46,660 bases of DNA from a virus. Position 1 is the first letter of the stretch, and every line of letters starts with the position of its first letter. Below, in pieces: positions 34,149 to 45,959 of the stretch. The stretch is from IMG/VR virus record IMGVR_UViG_3300042197_001217, positions 1 to 46,660 of that record; one strand, 5' to 3'. A program made the translations under genes and the position numbers. The notes beneath the pieces were generated by a model. That model was not told the origin of the DNA and searched no databases. It saw nothing but the letters and a program-made list of their open reading frames with translations.

Positions 34149-34682
34149 TTATAATATCTCTACATCGTAACTGCGATACTTGAATGTGCAGTTAGCAACG
34201 AACGGCTCAGGATCAACCAGAGCAGAGTTGAAATCTATAGAGGTTAAAGATCGTGGATATATGTCGTTGAATGTAACATTCAGTTTAGGGTTTTTGGTTG
34301 AATTCAAGATGATCAAATTGGCTGTGGAAATGTGTGTGTTTGAAGGCTTGTATTCTTCGTAATTTTCTACATTGGTTGTGGATCGCATCCAACTAAACAA
34401 TTCCAACCAATTTCCCATGCCTTCATCCACCACAAATCCAATGGTTAGTTCGTCAAAATCCAGTTTGGATGGTCGTGATATGGGAACAAATGGAGTGGGC
34501 ATAATTACCTCACTCATGTTTACAGTAGGCAGAGAAACGCTTTGACAAAAATAAGAAACTTTGGGAAGACGTGCAATACTGAACCGATAATATGTCGGTA
34601 ACAGAGGATTCATGTATTGGGGATACCGATCTAGTATGCCGTCCCCGATGCTTGAAAAATCGTATGGTTCGCCTTTTGCCAT
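34149..34682 (-). CDS. 3: Tail completion / tail-tube-like protein (gp3 by position)
   Basis: A 177-residue beta-rich protein (MAKGEPYDFSS...) with YYRFSIARLPKVSYFCQSVS, LPTVNMSEVIMPTPFVPISR and a C-terminal TFKYRSYDVEIL. This pattern is seen in marine T4-like phages between gp23 and uvsW/uvsY, where it is annotated as tail completion and sheath stabiliser gp3; the fold is like gp19 tail tube proteins. gp3 caps the tube and sheath before head joining. ATG 34682 is preferred over GTG 34703, though no ribosome site is visible before either. A TCTAAATA late-like box lies at 34690-34697. Confidence 0.72.
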   Translation of the reverse strand: MAKGEPYDFSSIGDGILDRYPQYMNPLLPTYYRFSIARLPKVSYFCQSVSLPTVNMSEVIMPTPFVPISRPSKLDFDELTIGFVVDEGMGNWLELFSWMRSTTNVENYEEYKPSNTHISTANLIILNSTKNPKLNVTFNDIYPRSLTSIDFNSALVDPEPFVANCTFKYRSYDVEIL

Positions 34683-34689
34683 GTGTAAG

Positions 34690-34697
34690 TATTTAGA
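34690..34697 (-). promoter_or_regulatory. Weak late-promoter-like box before gp3
   Basis: TCTAAATA on the minus strand differs by one base from TATAAATA. It lies only 7 nt before ATG 34682, so a transcript from it would have almost no leader. It follows the strong terminator of the capsid unit, where a promoter is expected. Confidence 0.3.
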
Positions 34698-34700
34698 CAC

Positions 34701-34736
34701 CAAAAGAAAAGGGGGAGAGGTTTGAGCCTCTCCCCC
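34701..34736 (-). terminator. Strong rho-independent terminator after gp23
   Basis: On the minus strand GGGGGAGAGG (34736-34727) and CCTCTCCCCC (34720-34711) form a perfect 10-bp stem with a 6-nt loop, followed by TTTTCTTTT. It lies 25 nt after the gp23 stop and separates the capsid transcription unit from gp3 and the recombination genes. Confidence 0.9.
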
Positions 34737-34760
34737 AAGTCTTCAGGTTACTGCAATCTA

Positions 34761-36215
34761 TTACGATGCAACGCCGTGTAGGTTGTCTACGCGGAAGATG
34801 CGGTAGTAGAGGTTCTTACGAGCATTAAGAGCACCAAAGCCAACATCAGAGCCTTCAGCAAAGGGGTTCGCAACCATGCCGTAGCGGGTCTTGAACGCAA
34901 TCTTGGGCTGGAAGGTGGAGGTGTCAACTGCTCGCATCATCTGTAGCGGGACATAGGGGCAGTAGAAGATACCAGCGTCGTATGGGCTGGTTCCCTTGTA
35001 TCCCACGCAAACAAAGTTGGTGTTGGTGGTTCCGCTAACGTCCTGATACGGATCAATGTAAACCTTGATCTTGCCGTTGAGTGTACCAGCAAAAGTGTTG
35101 CCAGTATCATCAACATCAAGGCTGACGTTTAGTGCAGGGCTGATGTTGAGGAAGCCGCCCATTGCTAGAGCACTTGCAACATCCGCAGAGCAGATGATGA
35201 AGTTGCCCTTGCCACGACGGGTATCCTTGGCAATTTGGTTGCACTCACGTTCAATCTGGAACATGAGTCCACGGAACTTCTCAGCACTCCAACGACCGTC
35301 AGAGTCCTGAATAAGATCGTAAACACCACCGTACTTGGTGTTGTCACCTGCGGTAGTTAGACCGCCTGCAACAGTCTTGTAGTACAGATCGCTCTGCTGT
35401 GCACCGAGTTTGGCACAACGATACACGTTACGAACCACTTCGCGGTTGATTTCAGACAGAATTTCTGTGCTTAGAATGTTGGCAAGTTCGCTTTCAGCGT
35501 CTAGACCGTGAACAGCCTTGAGGTCTTGTGCGAGTTCAACGCTGTAGGAAGCGGCTAGAGCACGAGTTGCAGCCTGAACTGCCACACGCTCAATGCTAAA
35601 TGCCATTTCGTTGGGAGTCACCCCTTCACCCACAGAGGTTCGTAGACCGCTACCAGTGGTTAGACCGCTAGCCGACAGTGGGTTGGTGGCGGAATCGCCG
35701 TAACCAAAAGGATCCATGTTGCTTAGACCGTTCCATCCAGTTCCATTAGCCTTAGCAGGACCGCCTGCTTGAGAAGTGGTGATACCAGGAGCAACGGTGT
35801 TGGCAGTAGCACCTGAGAAAGAAGCGTTTGGTTCGTTGTAAAATGCTTCGCTTCCAGTCTGGTTGCTGTAACGGCTACGCATTGCAAAGATCAAGCCGGT
35901 CGGAGCCGACATGGCTTGAACGCCGCAAACATCGTATGCCATCAGGTTAGGCATAGCACGACGAACAAGTTGAATAAGAATGGGGTCGTAGCCCTTGATG
36001 TTGCCTTCGCCGCTGCTGTTGGAAATACCACCACCAATAACGTTGGTTGGGGTTTCGGCTAGCATCTGCTGACGAATTGCCTTCTCCTGATTCTCTAGGA
36101 GAGTAGCAGTTACCGCACGACGATGCGGATCGGTAATCGGGGCCATTTCGGCGTGATCTAGAACGGGCTTCCACTTGCGGAGAGCCTGTTCGGTTAGCAT
36201 CTTGTTTTCTTCCAT
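34761..36215 (-). CDS. 23: Major capsid protein gp23
   Basis: A 484-residue HK97-fold capsid precursor, shorter than T4's 521. Diagnostic pieces are ALRKWKPVLDH, LLENQEKAIR, LVRRAMPNLMAYDVCGVQAM and SAPTGLIFAMRSRY. The N-terminal propeptide is removed by protease gp21. The LAE at 52-54 fits the LxE cleavage rule, so mature protein probably starts at residue 55. AAGGAG lies before ATG 36215. A hairpin (36235-36256) precedes it and a strong terminator follows it. Confidence 0.98.
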   Translation of the reverse strand: MEENKMLTEQALRKWKPVLDHAEMAPITDPHRRAVTATLLENQEKAIRQQMLAETPTNVIGGGISNSSGEGNIKGYDPILIQLVRRAMPNLMAYDVCGVQAMSAPTGLIFAMRSRYSNQTGSEAFYNEPNASFSGATANTVAPGITTSQAGGPAKANGTGWNGLSNMDPFGYGDSATNPLSASGLTTGSGLRTSVGEGVTPNEMAFSIERVAVQAATRALAASYSVELAQDLKAVHGLDAESELANILSTEILSEINREVVRNVYRCAKLGAQQSDLYYKTVAGGLTTAGDNTKYGGVYDLIQDSDGRWSAEKFRGLMFQIERECNQIAKDTRRGKGNFIICSADVASALAMGGFLNISPALNVSLDVDDTGNTFAGTLNGKIKVYIDPYQDVSGTTNTNFVCVGYKGTSPYDAGIFYCPYVPLQMMRAVDTSTFQPKIAFKTRYGMVANPFAEGSDVGFGALNARKNLYYRIFRVDNLHGVAS

Positions 36216-36234
36216 TGTAGTGACTCCTTTGTTT

Positions 36235-36256
36235 GAAAACAGTCTGGATTAGACTG
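36235..36256 (-). terminator. Short hairpin with T-run between gp22 and gp23
   Basis: On the minus strand CAGTCT and AGACTG (36256-36251 and 36245-36240) can form a 6-bp stem with a 5-nt loop, followed by TTTTC. It could be a leaky terminator or an RNA-processing/stability hairpin ahead of the capsid gene. The stem is short, so function is uncertain. Confidence 0.45.
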
Positions 36257-36279
36257 GAATGTGTTAAGTAAAAAGTGAA

Positions 36280-37422
36280 TTAATCCTTGCTTTTGCTCAT
36301 GGACTTGATGTACGCCTCCATGAGCGGAGAAGCCTCTTCGGAACCTTCCTCGTAGGACTCTTCAAGAGACTCCTCTTCGGTGGCGGTTTCGGTTACGGTT
36401 CCGATCTTCTCAATGTTCTCGCGGAGCACAGAGAGTTTCTCGGCAAACTGCTCTACCGACTCAAACTCCACGCTTTCAGCGAGTTCACGGAGTTTTTGGA
36501 TTTCGGTGTCGGTTAGTCCTTCAGCCATTTCGCGGAACAGGAGTTCACAACGGAGTTGTTCGCACTCTTCGTTGATGTCCATGTTCTTGGAAACCTGCTC
36601 GTCTAGTTCGCTCTTAAGGCTTTCAAAGTCCTCAACAGTAGACTCAAACAGGTCAAGTTTCTCTTCGGGAATTTCAATATACGATTCAGCGAAAGCACCA
36701 CGAAGTTTCTCAATAAAGCCTTCGGTGATTTCGGTGCGAAGCCCGTTGGTAACGGCTAGACGATTCTCCTGCATCCACTCTTCCACCACATAGTTAAGGT
36801 ACTCGTCAATACGCTCAACCATTTCTTCGGTAACGGCTAGAGTGTGCTCTTCCAGCAGAGTCTCGTACTTGGCTTGAAGTTCGCCTTCAATCTCGTTGGT
36901 ACGAGCAGCGAGTTGAGCCTCAAACAAGGTTGCAGCCTCGTTCATAAACTCTTCGCTGAGTTCCTTGCCAGCGAACAAGGTTTCAATACCCTCTTTCATG
37001 GAGGGCTTCTCTACCTTGCCGTTGGCATCGCTCTTCTTAGCCTTGATTGTGCCCATGTTCTTGGCAGAGTTGTCGCCGGTAGGTTCAGCAATCTTGGCAG
37101 TCTTGCCGTTAGCGGTCTTGTACAACTTGTCTGAAGAAAAATCAGAAGCGGCTTCCTTCACGGACTTCTTCTTTAAGAAAGCAGGCTTGTTGTCTTCCTC
37201 TTCCTCTTCGTCTTCGTCCTCGTCTTCTTCAGACTCGTCCTCTTCGTCTTCGTCTTCGTCTTTGGCTTCGTCTAGGTCGTCTTGGAACTCCTCTTCCACA
37301 ACTTCCTCCTCAACAACCTCTTCGTCACCCTCATGGGCTTCGGTGGTTTCAGGGTCTTCTGCGAGGAAACCTTCGCCTAGAATTACCTTCTTGATTACAT
37401 CTTCGATATTGTCGTTAGCCAT
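36280..37422 (-). CDS. 22: Prohead scaffold core protein gp22
   Basis: The major internal scaffold of the prohead, degraded by gp21 after assembly. The 380-residue protein is helical, with a very acidic N-terminal third containing long runs of Asp/Glu around residues 48-78 and a central coiled-coil-like region (EELMNEAATLFEAQLAARTN...). It is longer than T4 gp22 (269), mainly through the acidic tract. Several LxE-type sites occur as expected for a gp21 substrate. AAGGAG lies before ATG 37422. Order gp21-gp22-gp23 confirms the call. Confidence 0.92.
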   Translation of the reverse strand: MANDNIEDVIKKVILGEGFLAEDPETTEAHEGDEEVVEEEVVEEEFQDDLDEAKDEDEDEEDESEEDEDEDEEEEEDNKPAFLKKKSVKEAASDFSSDKLYKTANGKTAKIAEPTGDNSAKNMGTIKAKKSDANGKVEKPSMKEGIETLFAGKELSEEFMNEAATLFEAQLAARTNEIEGELQAKYETLLEEHTLAVTEEMVERIDEYLNYVVEEWMQENRLAVTNGLRTEITEGFIEKLRGAFAESYIEIPEEKLDLFESTVEDFESLKSELDEQVSKNMDINEECEQLRCELLFREMAEGLTDTEIQKLRELAESVEFESVEQFAEKLSVLRENIEKIGTVTETATEEESLEESYEEGSEEASPLMEAYIKSMSKSKD

Positions 37423-37455
37423 GACTGGAGTTCTCCTTTGAAATATGTAGACGCT

Positions 37456-38100
37456 TCAGAGTTTTGAGATGAAGTCTTTGAAAAGGCAAATTGCCTGTTC
37501 TTCTAGTTTGCGGGATGGGGTATTTTTAATTACTTTCTTGTAATTTTCAATAACCACTGGTTTAAGAACCCCGTTATCCCAAATCCATTCCTTGCCTTCC
37601 ATGATGCCGTTCACAAACGCATTGGGTGCGGAGGGATCAGCCACCACATCCACTGCTGCCAACATAAAGTCTTCCTGAACCACATTGACTCCATCCTGTT
37701 CCTTCAGGCTTCCCATGCCTCGTGACGAAACACCTAGTTTGGCTCCTTCGTCAATCAGATTCTTTACAATCTTGCCGTATGGGGTGTCCATTACCTTGGC
37801 TTCACCCAATATTTGTTTTCCGTCCACGGACAGGTTTTTGATAATGTGGGACACCCGCTCTAGGTTCACGGTTGGGCCTTCGGGATGCCCAAGTTCACCC
37901 ATAGCACGGTTCTGCTTTACATAATCAGTGTTGTAGCGACCAATTTCCTTTTCCATTATGGCATTGGGATACACGCGACCGTTACGGTTCTTGGTATCGG
38001 ACTCCATGAACACGCCCTTGATGTAATAAGTCTTCTGACCGTTTTTGTCTTCGGTCAGGACTTGAATATCATTCAGGGTTGTTTCGGTGATTAACTTCAT
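37456..38100 (-). CDS. 21: Prohead core protease gp21
   Basis: A 214-residue serine protease that cleaves scaffold and capsid propeptides after LxE/IxE. It opens with KGVFMESDTKNRNGRVYP. The catalytic His is in GELGHPEG (His72) and the Ser in LGVSSRG (Ser125/126), with FMLAAVDVVADPSAP near the third site. T4 gp21 is 212 residues. ATG 38100 overlaps the gp67-like stop (TAATG). Confidence 0.96.
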   Translation of the reverse strand: MKLITETTLNDIQVLTEDKNGQKTYYIKGVFMESDTKNRNGRVYPNAIMEKEIGRYNTDYVKQNRAMGELGHPEGPTVNLERVSHIIKNLSVDGKQILGEAKVMDTPYGKIVKNLIDEGAKLGVSSRGMGSLKEQDGVNVVQEDFMLAAVDVVADPSAPNAFVNGIMEGKEWIWDNGVLKPVVIENYKKVIKNTPSRKLEEQAICLFKDFISKL

Positions 38101-38366
38101 TAGTCTTCGGCAACCTCTTCAGCCTCTTCGTACATGGACGGCTTTTCGGTCTTGGACTTCTTCTTTTCCTTCTTGGGTTCTTCGCTGGGGTCGTCTCTGT
38201 ACATTCCCATCTTCTTGTCTTCGCTGAACAGAGACGCAGCAATACCAATACGCTCTTCGTCTAGCAGGAGCGAAGCCTTGGCGTACAAAGCCTTGAAAAC
38301 GCTTTCTTTAGCGTCCACATAGTTCTTTTCTAGCAGGGCTTTTACGATACTCTTGTTGTTGTCCAT
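38100..38366 (-). CDS. 67: Prohead core protein gp67-like
   Basis: An 88-residue protein with a helical N-terminus (SIVKALLEKNYVDAKESVFK, then LLLDEERIGIAASLF) and a charged Lys/Glu tail. Between portal gp20 and protease gp21, T4 has core proteins gp67 and gp68; helical start plus acidic/basic tail and size fit gp67. AAGGAG precedes ATG 38366 and an AATAAATA late promoter lies 21 nt further up. Residue-level similarity to T4 gp67 is low, so the call is by position and character. Confidence 0.75.
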   Translation of the reverse strand: MDNNKSIVKALLEKNYVDAKESVFKALYAKASLLLDEERIGIAASLFSEDKKMGMYRDDPSEEPKKEKKKSKTEKPSMYEEAEEVAED

Positions 38367-38386
38367 AGGTTCTCCTTGTCAGATCT

Positions 38387-38394
38387 TATTTATT
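38387..38394 (-). promoter_or_regulatory. Late promoter AATAAATA for the prohead genes
   Basis: In the 59-nt gap after gp20 the minus strand reads AATAAATA (NATAAATA class), with the predicted start near 38381, about 15 nt before the AAGGAG ribosome site of gp67. It would drive gp67-21-22-23. Confidence 0.6.
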
Positions 38395-38425
38395 TAGTAT
38401 TCCCTATATTTCTCGAAAATACTGG

Positions 38426-40111
38426 TTATTCTTTGGGATTTCCAAATTCGTCCTCGTCCTCATCACCACCCACAATTTCCCCTATGGTTATTTCGGGTTC
38501 GGCGGGGGCTCCACCTTGTGGAACTGCCCCTTCGGGGGCAGCACCAACACCCTCTACAGGGGTCATTTGCCCTTCAGGAGCCACAATTTTGCCCTCTGCG
38601 GTTTCAGTCTTGATGGCATTGTCAATTTCTTCAATGTCTTCAGCAGTCTGCTTTAAAATATGCCGACGCACAAAATCGCGGGAGTAGTACTTGCCCACAA
38701 AGTCTTCTGCATCACGGGCAGTTTGGAGACGATCTTTAAGCACCTCACTGTCTTTGAGTTCGCTAAAGTGGGAGTCTTTGTTGAACCGAAACGCAATTTT
38801 GGGTTCTATATCTGACCACTCGTCTTCACGAATTATACCTTTAAGCACTAGTTGTGTGCGTAAAAGAGTCAAAAACACTTCAGAAAACTTCATGCGTAAA
38901 CGTTCAACAAACTTAAAGAACTTTACCTCATCACGACTAATTTCTGATGCTCTGCCAATGTTGAACCCTGTGTTTTCTTCCAGTCTGGAAGTGGGAACGT
39001 TTAAAGACTGCAACAATTTCTTTTGAAAATATTTCACGTCTTCCATTTCGCCCAAGTTTTGTCCGCCCTGTAGAGTGCTTACTTCTGTGCCCCGACCGCC
39101 TTCACGGCGAGGCATCCAAAAGTCTTCAAGCATGGACAGGTGCTTGCGGCTGTCATTCATTTCTCCTGTATTGGGGTCATACATGAGTTTGTTGCGATAC
39201 CTCTGCATTAGTCCACGCACATACTCTTCTGCTTTTTGTTTGGGCAGATTGCCCACGTCCACATAAAAAATACGACGTTCAGGAGCACGAGCAAGACGAT
39301 AAATGATTACTGCGTCTTCAATCATCCGTAACTGGTTTAGTGATTTAATGGCTTTGTGTAGATACCCTAATATCTTTTTGCGACGAGAATCATATAGTCC
39401 GCTGTGAATAAAACAAATAGAGTCTGGACTGATCTTCAGCCCGTCCAAAGTCATTGACGCTGATGCTTGATCTTGTTCGCTATAAATGTAGAACTCTTCC
39501 ACTTCAGAAATCAAGTTTACCCCCATGGGAACCGTGTTTCCTTGTGCACTAGTCTTGGAACTGATAGGTTTCTTTTTTATTTTACGAACTTTTCGTATCT
39601 TGACAGGATCAATTTGACGCAATTCCAATATACCTTTTTTCTTGTTCTTTTCATCAACTATTACGTGATAGTATATTCGGCTGTCCACATACCATTTTCT
39701 GAAAATTTCGTATCCTCTACGGGTAAAATCCATAAGGTTTATCACCTCGTGGAATTCGTCTTCAATTTTATCTTTGATGGTTTTGGATTGTTTCACAGAC
39801 GACACGTCAATTTTAACTGCATCCAAAGTATCGTTATACACTATGCTTTCGTTACAAATATCTGCAATGGCACTTTCTACTTCTGGATGCAATGCCATCT
39901 CACGATACTTGTATATTAGTTCTATATCAGACTTTACAGATCCATCAAAATCAACATACGCACCAAAGTATCCACCCACTTCAATAGGCGTGGCTCCGTC
40001 GTCGTAATCAGGGGGCACAAAAGAAACGGGCTTCTTGAGGATTTCCTCCGCAGAAGCCTCGTTCTTTCCGCCCTTTTTGCCTATACTAAACCCGAACAGG
40101 TTGATAGCCAT
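38426..40111 (-). CDS. 20: Portal vertex protein gp20
   Basis: A 561-residue portal protein, T4 length 524. It shows RYREMALHPEVESAI-type start (KYREMALHPEVESAI), WYVDSRIYYHVIVDE, RQIDPVKIRKVRKIKK, RMIEDAVIIYRLARAPERR and FYVDVGNLPKQKAEEY, all landmarks of gp20. The dodecameric ring is the DNA entry point and docks the terminase and neck. The acidic/proline C-terminus is longer than in T4. AAAGGA lies before ATG 40111. Confidence 0.98.
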   Translation of the reverse strand: MAINLFGFSIGKKGGKNEASAEEILKKPVSFVPPDYDDGATPIEVGGYFGAYVDFDGSVKSDIELIYKYREMALHPEVESAIADICNESIVYNDTLDAVKIDVSSVKQSKTIKDKIEDEFHEVINLMDFTRRGYEIFRKWYVDSRIYYHVIVDEKNKKKGILELRQIDPVKIRKVRKIKKKPISSKTSAQGNTVPMGVNLISEVEEFYIYSEQDQASASMTLDGLKISPDSICFIHSGLYDSRRKKILGYLHKAIKSLNQLRMIEDAVIIYRLARAPERRIFYVDVGNLPKQKAEEYVRGLMQRYRNKLMYDPNTGEMNDSRKHLSMLEDFWMPRREGGRGTEVSTLQGGQNLGEMEDVKYFQKKLLQSLNVPTSRLEENTGFNIGRASEISRDEVKFFKFVERLRMKFSEVFLTLLRTQLVLKGIIREDEWSDIEPKIAFRFNKDSHFSELKDSEVLKDRLQTARDAEDFVGKYYSRDFVRRHILKQTAEDIEEIDNAIKTETAEGKIVAPEGQMTPVEGVGAAPEGAVPQGGAPAEPEITIGEIVGGDEDEDEFGNPKE

Positions 40112-40136
40112 AATGTAAAATCCTTTTCAAAAAGTA

Positions 40137-40751
40137 TCAGAACCCAATACCAATATTGATTCCCAGATTCTGTAACAAACCGTTCAGGTTGATGCCTGTG
40201 CCGCTTCCAACAGCAGCAATAGCAGCACCAGGGCCAGCCTCCCACCACGAGTAGTTTAGTGTAACAGGGAACTCTGCAATCTGGTCATTGTTTTCGTAAG
40301 ACAGGTCAATGGTTCCCACTTCAGCAGGGAAGCAGCCCACAAAACTGTAGGTACGAAGAGCCTCGCCATCGCGGTGTAGTTGTGTAACCGACCACGTAGG
40401 CATGAATTCCATGAAGTTACGAGGAGCAACGTTTGAGGTGTGTGAATTAAATATGGCACTCCAGTTTTCAAATGCCGAGCGAAGAGCCAAATTAGCATCT
40501 GAAATAATAGTTAACTGCCAGTCTTGGAATGAACGATCACCGGGCAATTTTATACGACGACCACGATACGGAACCTCTATGGTTCCTAACGAGGACGCAG
40601 GAATCTGTGCTGCTTTGCACAGGAAAGAAATTGCACGATTGTTTGAATATCCTGGAATTACGCCGTTGACCACGAACAGGTTTGTGCGAACTCCACCGCC
40701 TGCAAAGGCATTCACAAAGCCTGAAATATTATTGCTTGGATCTACTGGCAT
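40137..40751 (-). CDS. 19: Tail tube protein gp19
   Basis: A 204-residue tail tube subunit (T4: 163). FLCKAAQIPASSLGTIEV, YRGRRIKLPGDRSF and VGCFPAEVGTIDLSYEN are landmarks of the family; the extra length is a glycine-rich C-terminal tail (AAVGSGTGINLNGLL...). It stacks as hexamers inside the sheath. AAGGAG lies before ATG 40751 and a perfect late promoter lies just upstream. Confidence 0.96.
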   Translation of the reverse strand: MPVDPSNNISGFVNAFAGGGVRTNLFVVNGVIPGYSNNRAISFLCKAAQIPASSLGTIEVPYRGRRIKLPGDRSFQDWQLTIISDANLALRSAFENWSAIFNSHTSNVAPRNFMEFMPTWSVTQLHRDGEALRTYSFVGCFPAEVGTIDLSYENNDQIAEFPVTLNYSWWEAGPGAAIAAVGSGTGINLNGLLQNLGINIGIGF

Positions 40752-40775
40752 TTATTTCTCCTTGGTTAGCCCTGA

Positions 40776-40783
40776 TATTTATA
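40776..40783 (-). promoter_or_regulatory. Late promoter TATAAATA for gene 19
   Basis: The 35-nt gap between gp18 and gp19 contains a perfect T4 late-promoter box, TATAAATA, on the minus strand. Transcription would start near 40770, about 10 nt before the AAGGAG ribosome site of gene 19. Confidence 0.75.
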
Positions 40784-40786
40784 CTA

Positions 40787-42817
40787 TTATCCACCAACTT
40801 CGCTGAAATTTACACCAGTCTTGGTGGCAACAAAGTTTAGTTGGATAAAGTTGATGCTGCGTGTGGGTTTAATGAAAATATCGGCTACAAATTCGTTGCG
40901 GTCGATTACTTCGCCTGTGTTGTTGGTTTCATCGCACACCACCTTGAAGTCGGTGATGCCGCGACGCTGTTGAACCGTCTTGAGGAACGGAACAACCAAG
41001 TTCTTGAACTGAGCACGAGTGAACCCGTCGTTCTGCTCAAACAGGAAGAACTTGCTAGCCGTTGCAATGGCTTTCTCAAGCACGATAAACAGGCGACGAA
41101 CATTGATACGGTCAAACGCAGAAGGCTTGGTCTGCATGGTTTTGTCGCCAAACAGAATTACACCTTCGCCGGGGAACGACACCACAGGGTTTACCTGACG
41201 CGTATACAGTTCGTCTCTGTGTGCTTCACTGGACGGATTGTATGCCAGTCTAACCACACTCTTGACTTGCCCACGATTGAAACCCGCAGGCGAGAACCAC
41301 GCTTCGTCGGTGAATTCTGTGCGCGCTACTAGACCCGCAATGTCTGCGTTTAGAGGCACGGTGCGAATCACGTTGTTGTAGGTGTCTAGTTGATACTTCC
41401 AACCGCTGTCAAGAACTGCGTAAGACGAGTTTACGTTGAATGTGCTGTCTCGGAAAGTCTTGATTGCATTCAATGCTTCATATGGCAGTTTGTTGACCAC
41501 ATCACCAGATGCAGGAGAAGCAAATGCCATGCAGTCTAAACGTTTCTCACAAACGTTGTTGATTACGAGTTTGGCTAGAGTGGCAGACGCATTGCCTAGA
41601 GGAAGCAGAGACACGTCAACTGTGTCTGCGTCTGCAAAGTAACTCCAACCGTCCGTCCATCGTTCGCTGTCGCTAGGAGCCGAGTCTGCACCGTTAGCAA
41701 GGGCTACAGAAATTACTCCTTCACCAACCAAACGAGCACCACTAATGGAATTTAGAGGTGTCCAATTAGTCTTGGTTGACAAACCACCAGTGTTGTCAGC
41801 AAGATCTGCTTGTAGTGCGTAGATGTAGTTGGACTGGTCGGCAATCACATTTTTGTAGTAATTGCCTGATCCGTCACTGTTTCGTGCGTCACTTGCACGA
41901 GACACAGCCTCAAACTTCTCAAGCAAGGTGTTTGCTGTTCCTGTCCACTTGCTGTCACGATCCATAACCAAAACGCTGATCAAGTCTCCGTTGCCGCCTT
42001 GAATTCCAGCGTAATTAGTAGTGGTTGCAACCGTGTTTACAAGTCTAGAGTAGTAACTCTTTACCTCAAAGGTTGCGCCGTCTGCTTGTGCTTTTGTTAT
42101 GGGGTTTTGGAAATTAATCTTGATGAATCCGTCATTATCAGCAGTCACACCAGAAAATTCACCGTTTACTGGTGTTACAGGGGAAAAATTATTGGGAAAT
42201 CCTGGATCGTTTCTTTCAATACCAGACACCAAAACTGTGGTTCCGTCAGCAAAACGAACCTCGTCTCCAACACTAAAGTGGTAACGCGTAGTGTCGTCTT
42301 TGTTTTTAAAAGTCAAACCGTCTGCACCAAACGCAACCGCTCCAGCAAGCGTTGCTCCACCATAACCTGTTATACCAGAACCAGCCACCACCACAACCTT
42401 TAGACTGTTGCCTAATGCACCAGGATACTTGCCTGCAAACACCACGCCGTTGGCAGCAGCAGTAGTAACCGCAGCAGACGATTCAAATTCGGTTTCGTTG
42501 TTGATGTCTACACCGCCAGTTGCTCCACTGATTGCAGCAGCCGAGTTAGTGGCAGCAGCACCAACCACACGCACAACCTGCATGGAATTGCCGTATTGCA
42601 GGAAGTTGGCAGGGGTAAAAAAGTCCACGAAATTGGTGCTGTCAGGCTTTCCAAACACTTCTGCCAATTCGCGTTCACTGGACACCGTGACTATTTCTTT
42701 GCACGGGCCCCAATAAAAGTATCCCGCGTAACCGCCAGGAGTGGTGGCAACCGCAGGAACAATTGTGGTCAGGTCGATTTCTTTGATGCTTACGCCGGGG
42801 CTTACTCTAAATCCCAT
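40787..42817 (-). CDS. 18: Tail sheath protein gp18
   Basis: A 676-residue contractile sheath subunit (T4: 659). The N-terminus RVSPGVSIKEIDLT and NFLQYGNSMQVVRVVGAA are diagnostic. The protruding middle region is alanine/glycine-rich and variable, and the conserved C-terminal core contains FPGEGVILFGDKTM and the terminal INFIQLNFVATKTGV. AAGGAG lies before ATG 42817. An imperfect late box lies at 42873-42880. Confidence 0.98.
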   Translation of the reverse strand: MGFRVSPGVSIKEIDLTTIVPAVATTPGGYAGYFYWGPCKEIVTVSSERELAEVFGKPDSTNFVDFFTPANFLQYGNSMQVVRVVGAAATNSAAAISGATGGVDINNETEFESSAAVTTAAANGVVFAGKYPGALGNSLKVVVVAGSGITGYGGATLAGAVAFGADGLTFKNKDDTTRYHFSVGDEVRFADGTTVLVSGIERNDPGFPNNFSPVTPVNGEFSGVTADNDGFIKINFQNPITKAQADGATFEVKSYYSRLVNTVATTTNYAGIQGGNGDLISVLVMDRDSKWTGTANTLLEKFEAVSRASDARNSDGSGNYYKNVIADQSNYIYALQADLADNTGGLSTKTNWTPLNSISGARLVGEGVISVALANGADSAPSDSERWTDGWSYFADADTVDVSLLPLGNASATLAKLVINNVCEKRLDCMAFASPASGDVVNKLPYEALNAIKTFRDSTFNVNSSYAVLDSGWKYQLDTYNNVIRTVPLNADIAGLVARTEFTDEAWFSPAGFNRGQVKSVVRLAYNPSSEAHRDELYTRQVNPVVSFPGEGVILFGDKTMQTKPSAFDRINVRRLFIVLEKAIATASKFFLFEQNDGFTRAQFKNLVVPFLKTVQQRRGITDFKVVCDETNNTGEVIDRNEFVADIFIKPTRSINFIQLNFVATKTGVNFSEVGG

Positions 42818-42872
42818 TGGTGTGTCTCCTTCGTCTGTGAAGCACGGGGTGTGGGTTCGTTACTTCTACTCT

Positions 42873-42880
42873 TATGTATT
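42873..42880 (-). promoter_or_regulatory. Imperfect late promoter upstream of gene 18
   Basis: The minus strand reads AATACATA, one mismatch from NATAAATA, in the 81-nt gap between gp17 and gp18. It is about 56 nt before ATG 42817. No terminator is seen in this gap. Confidence 0.35.
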
Positions 42881-42898
42881 ATTTGGATTTTTGCCGAA

Positions 42899-45951
<3,053 letters not shown>

Positions 45952-45959
<8 letters not shown>

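Noticed and set aside
22756-34703. Further inteins or introns in the replication genes
   Set aside because: gp44, gp45, gp46, gp47, UvsW and RNase H all have near-T4 lengths with uninterrupted motifs.
36965-37441. Serine-rich plus-strand open frame opposite gp22
   Set aside because: It is the antisense shadow of the acidic Asp/Glu tract of gp22; no ribosome site or family pattern.
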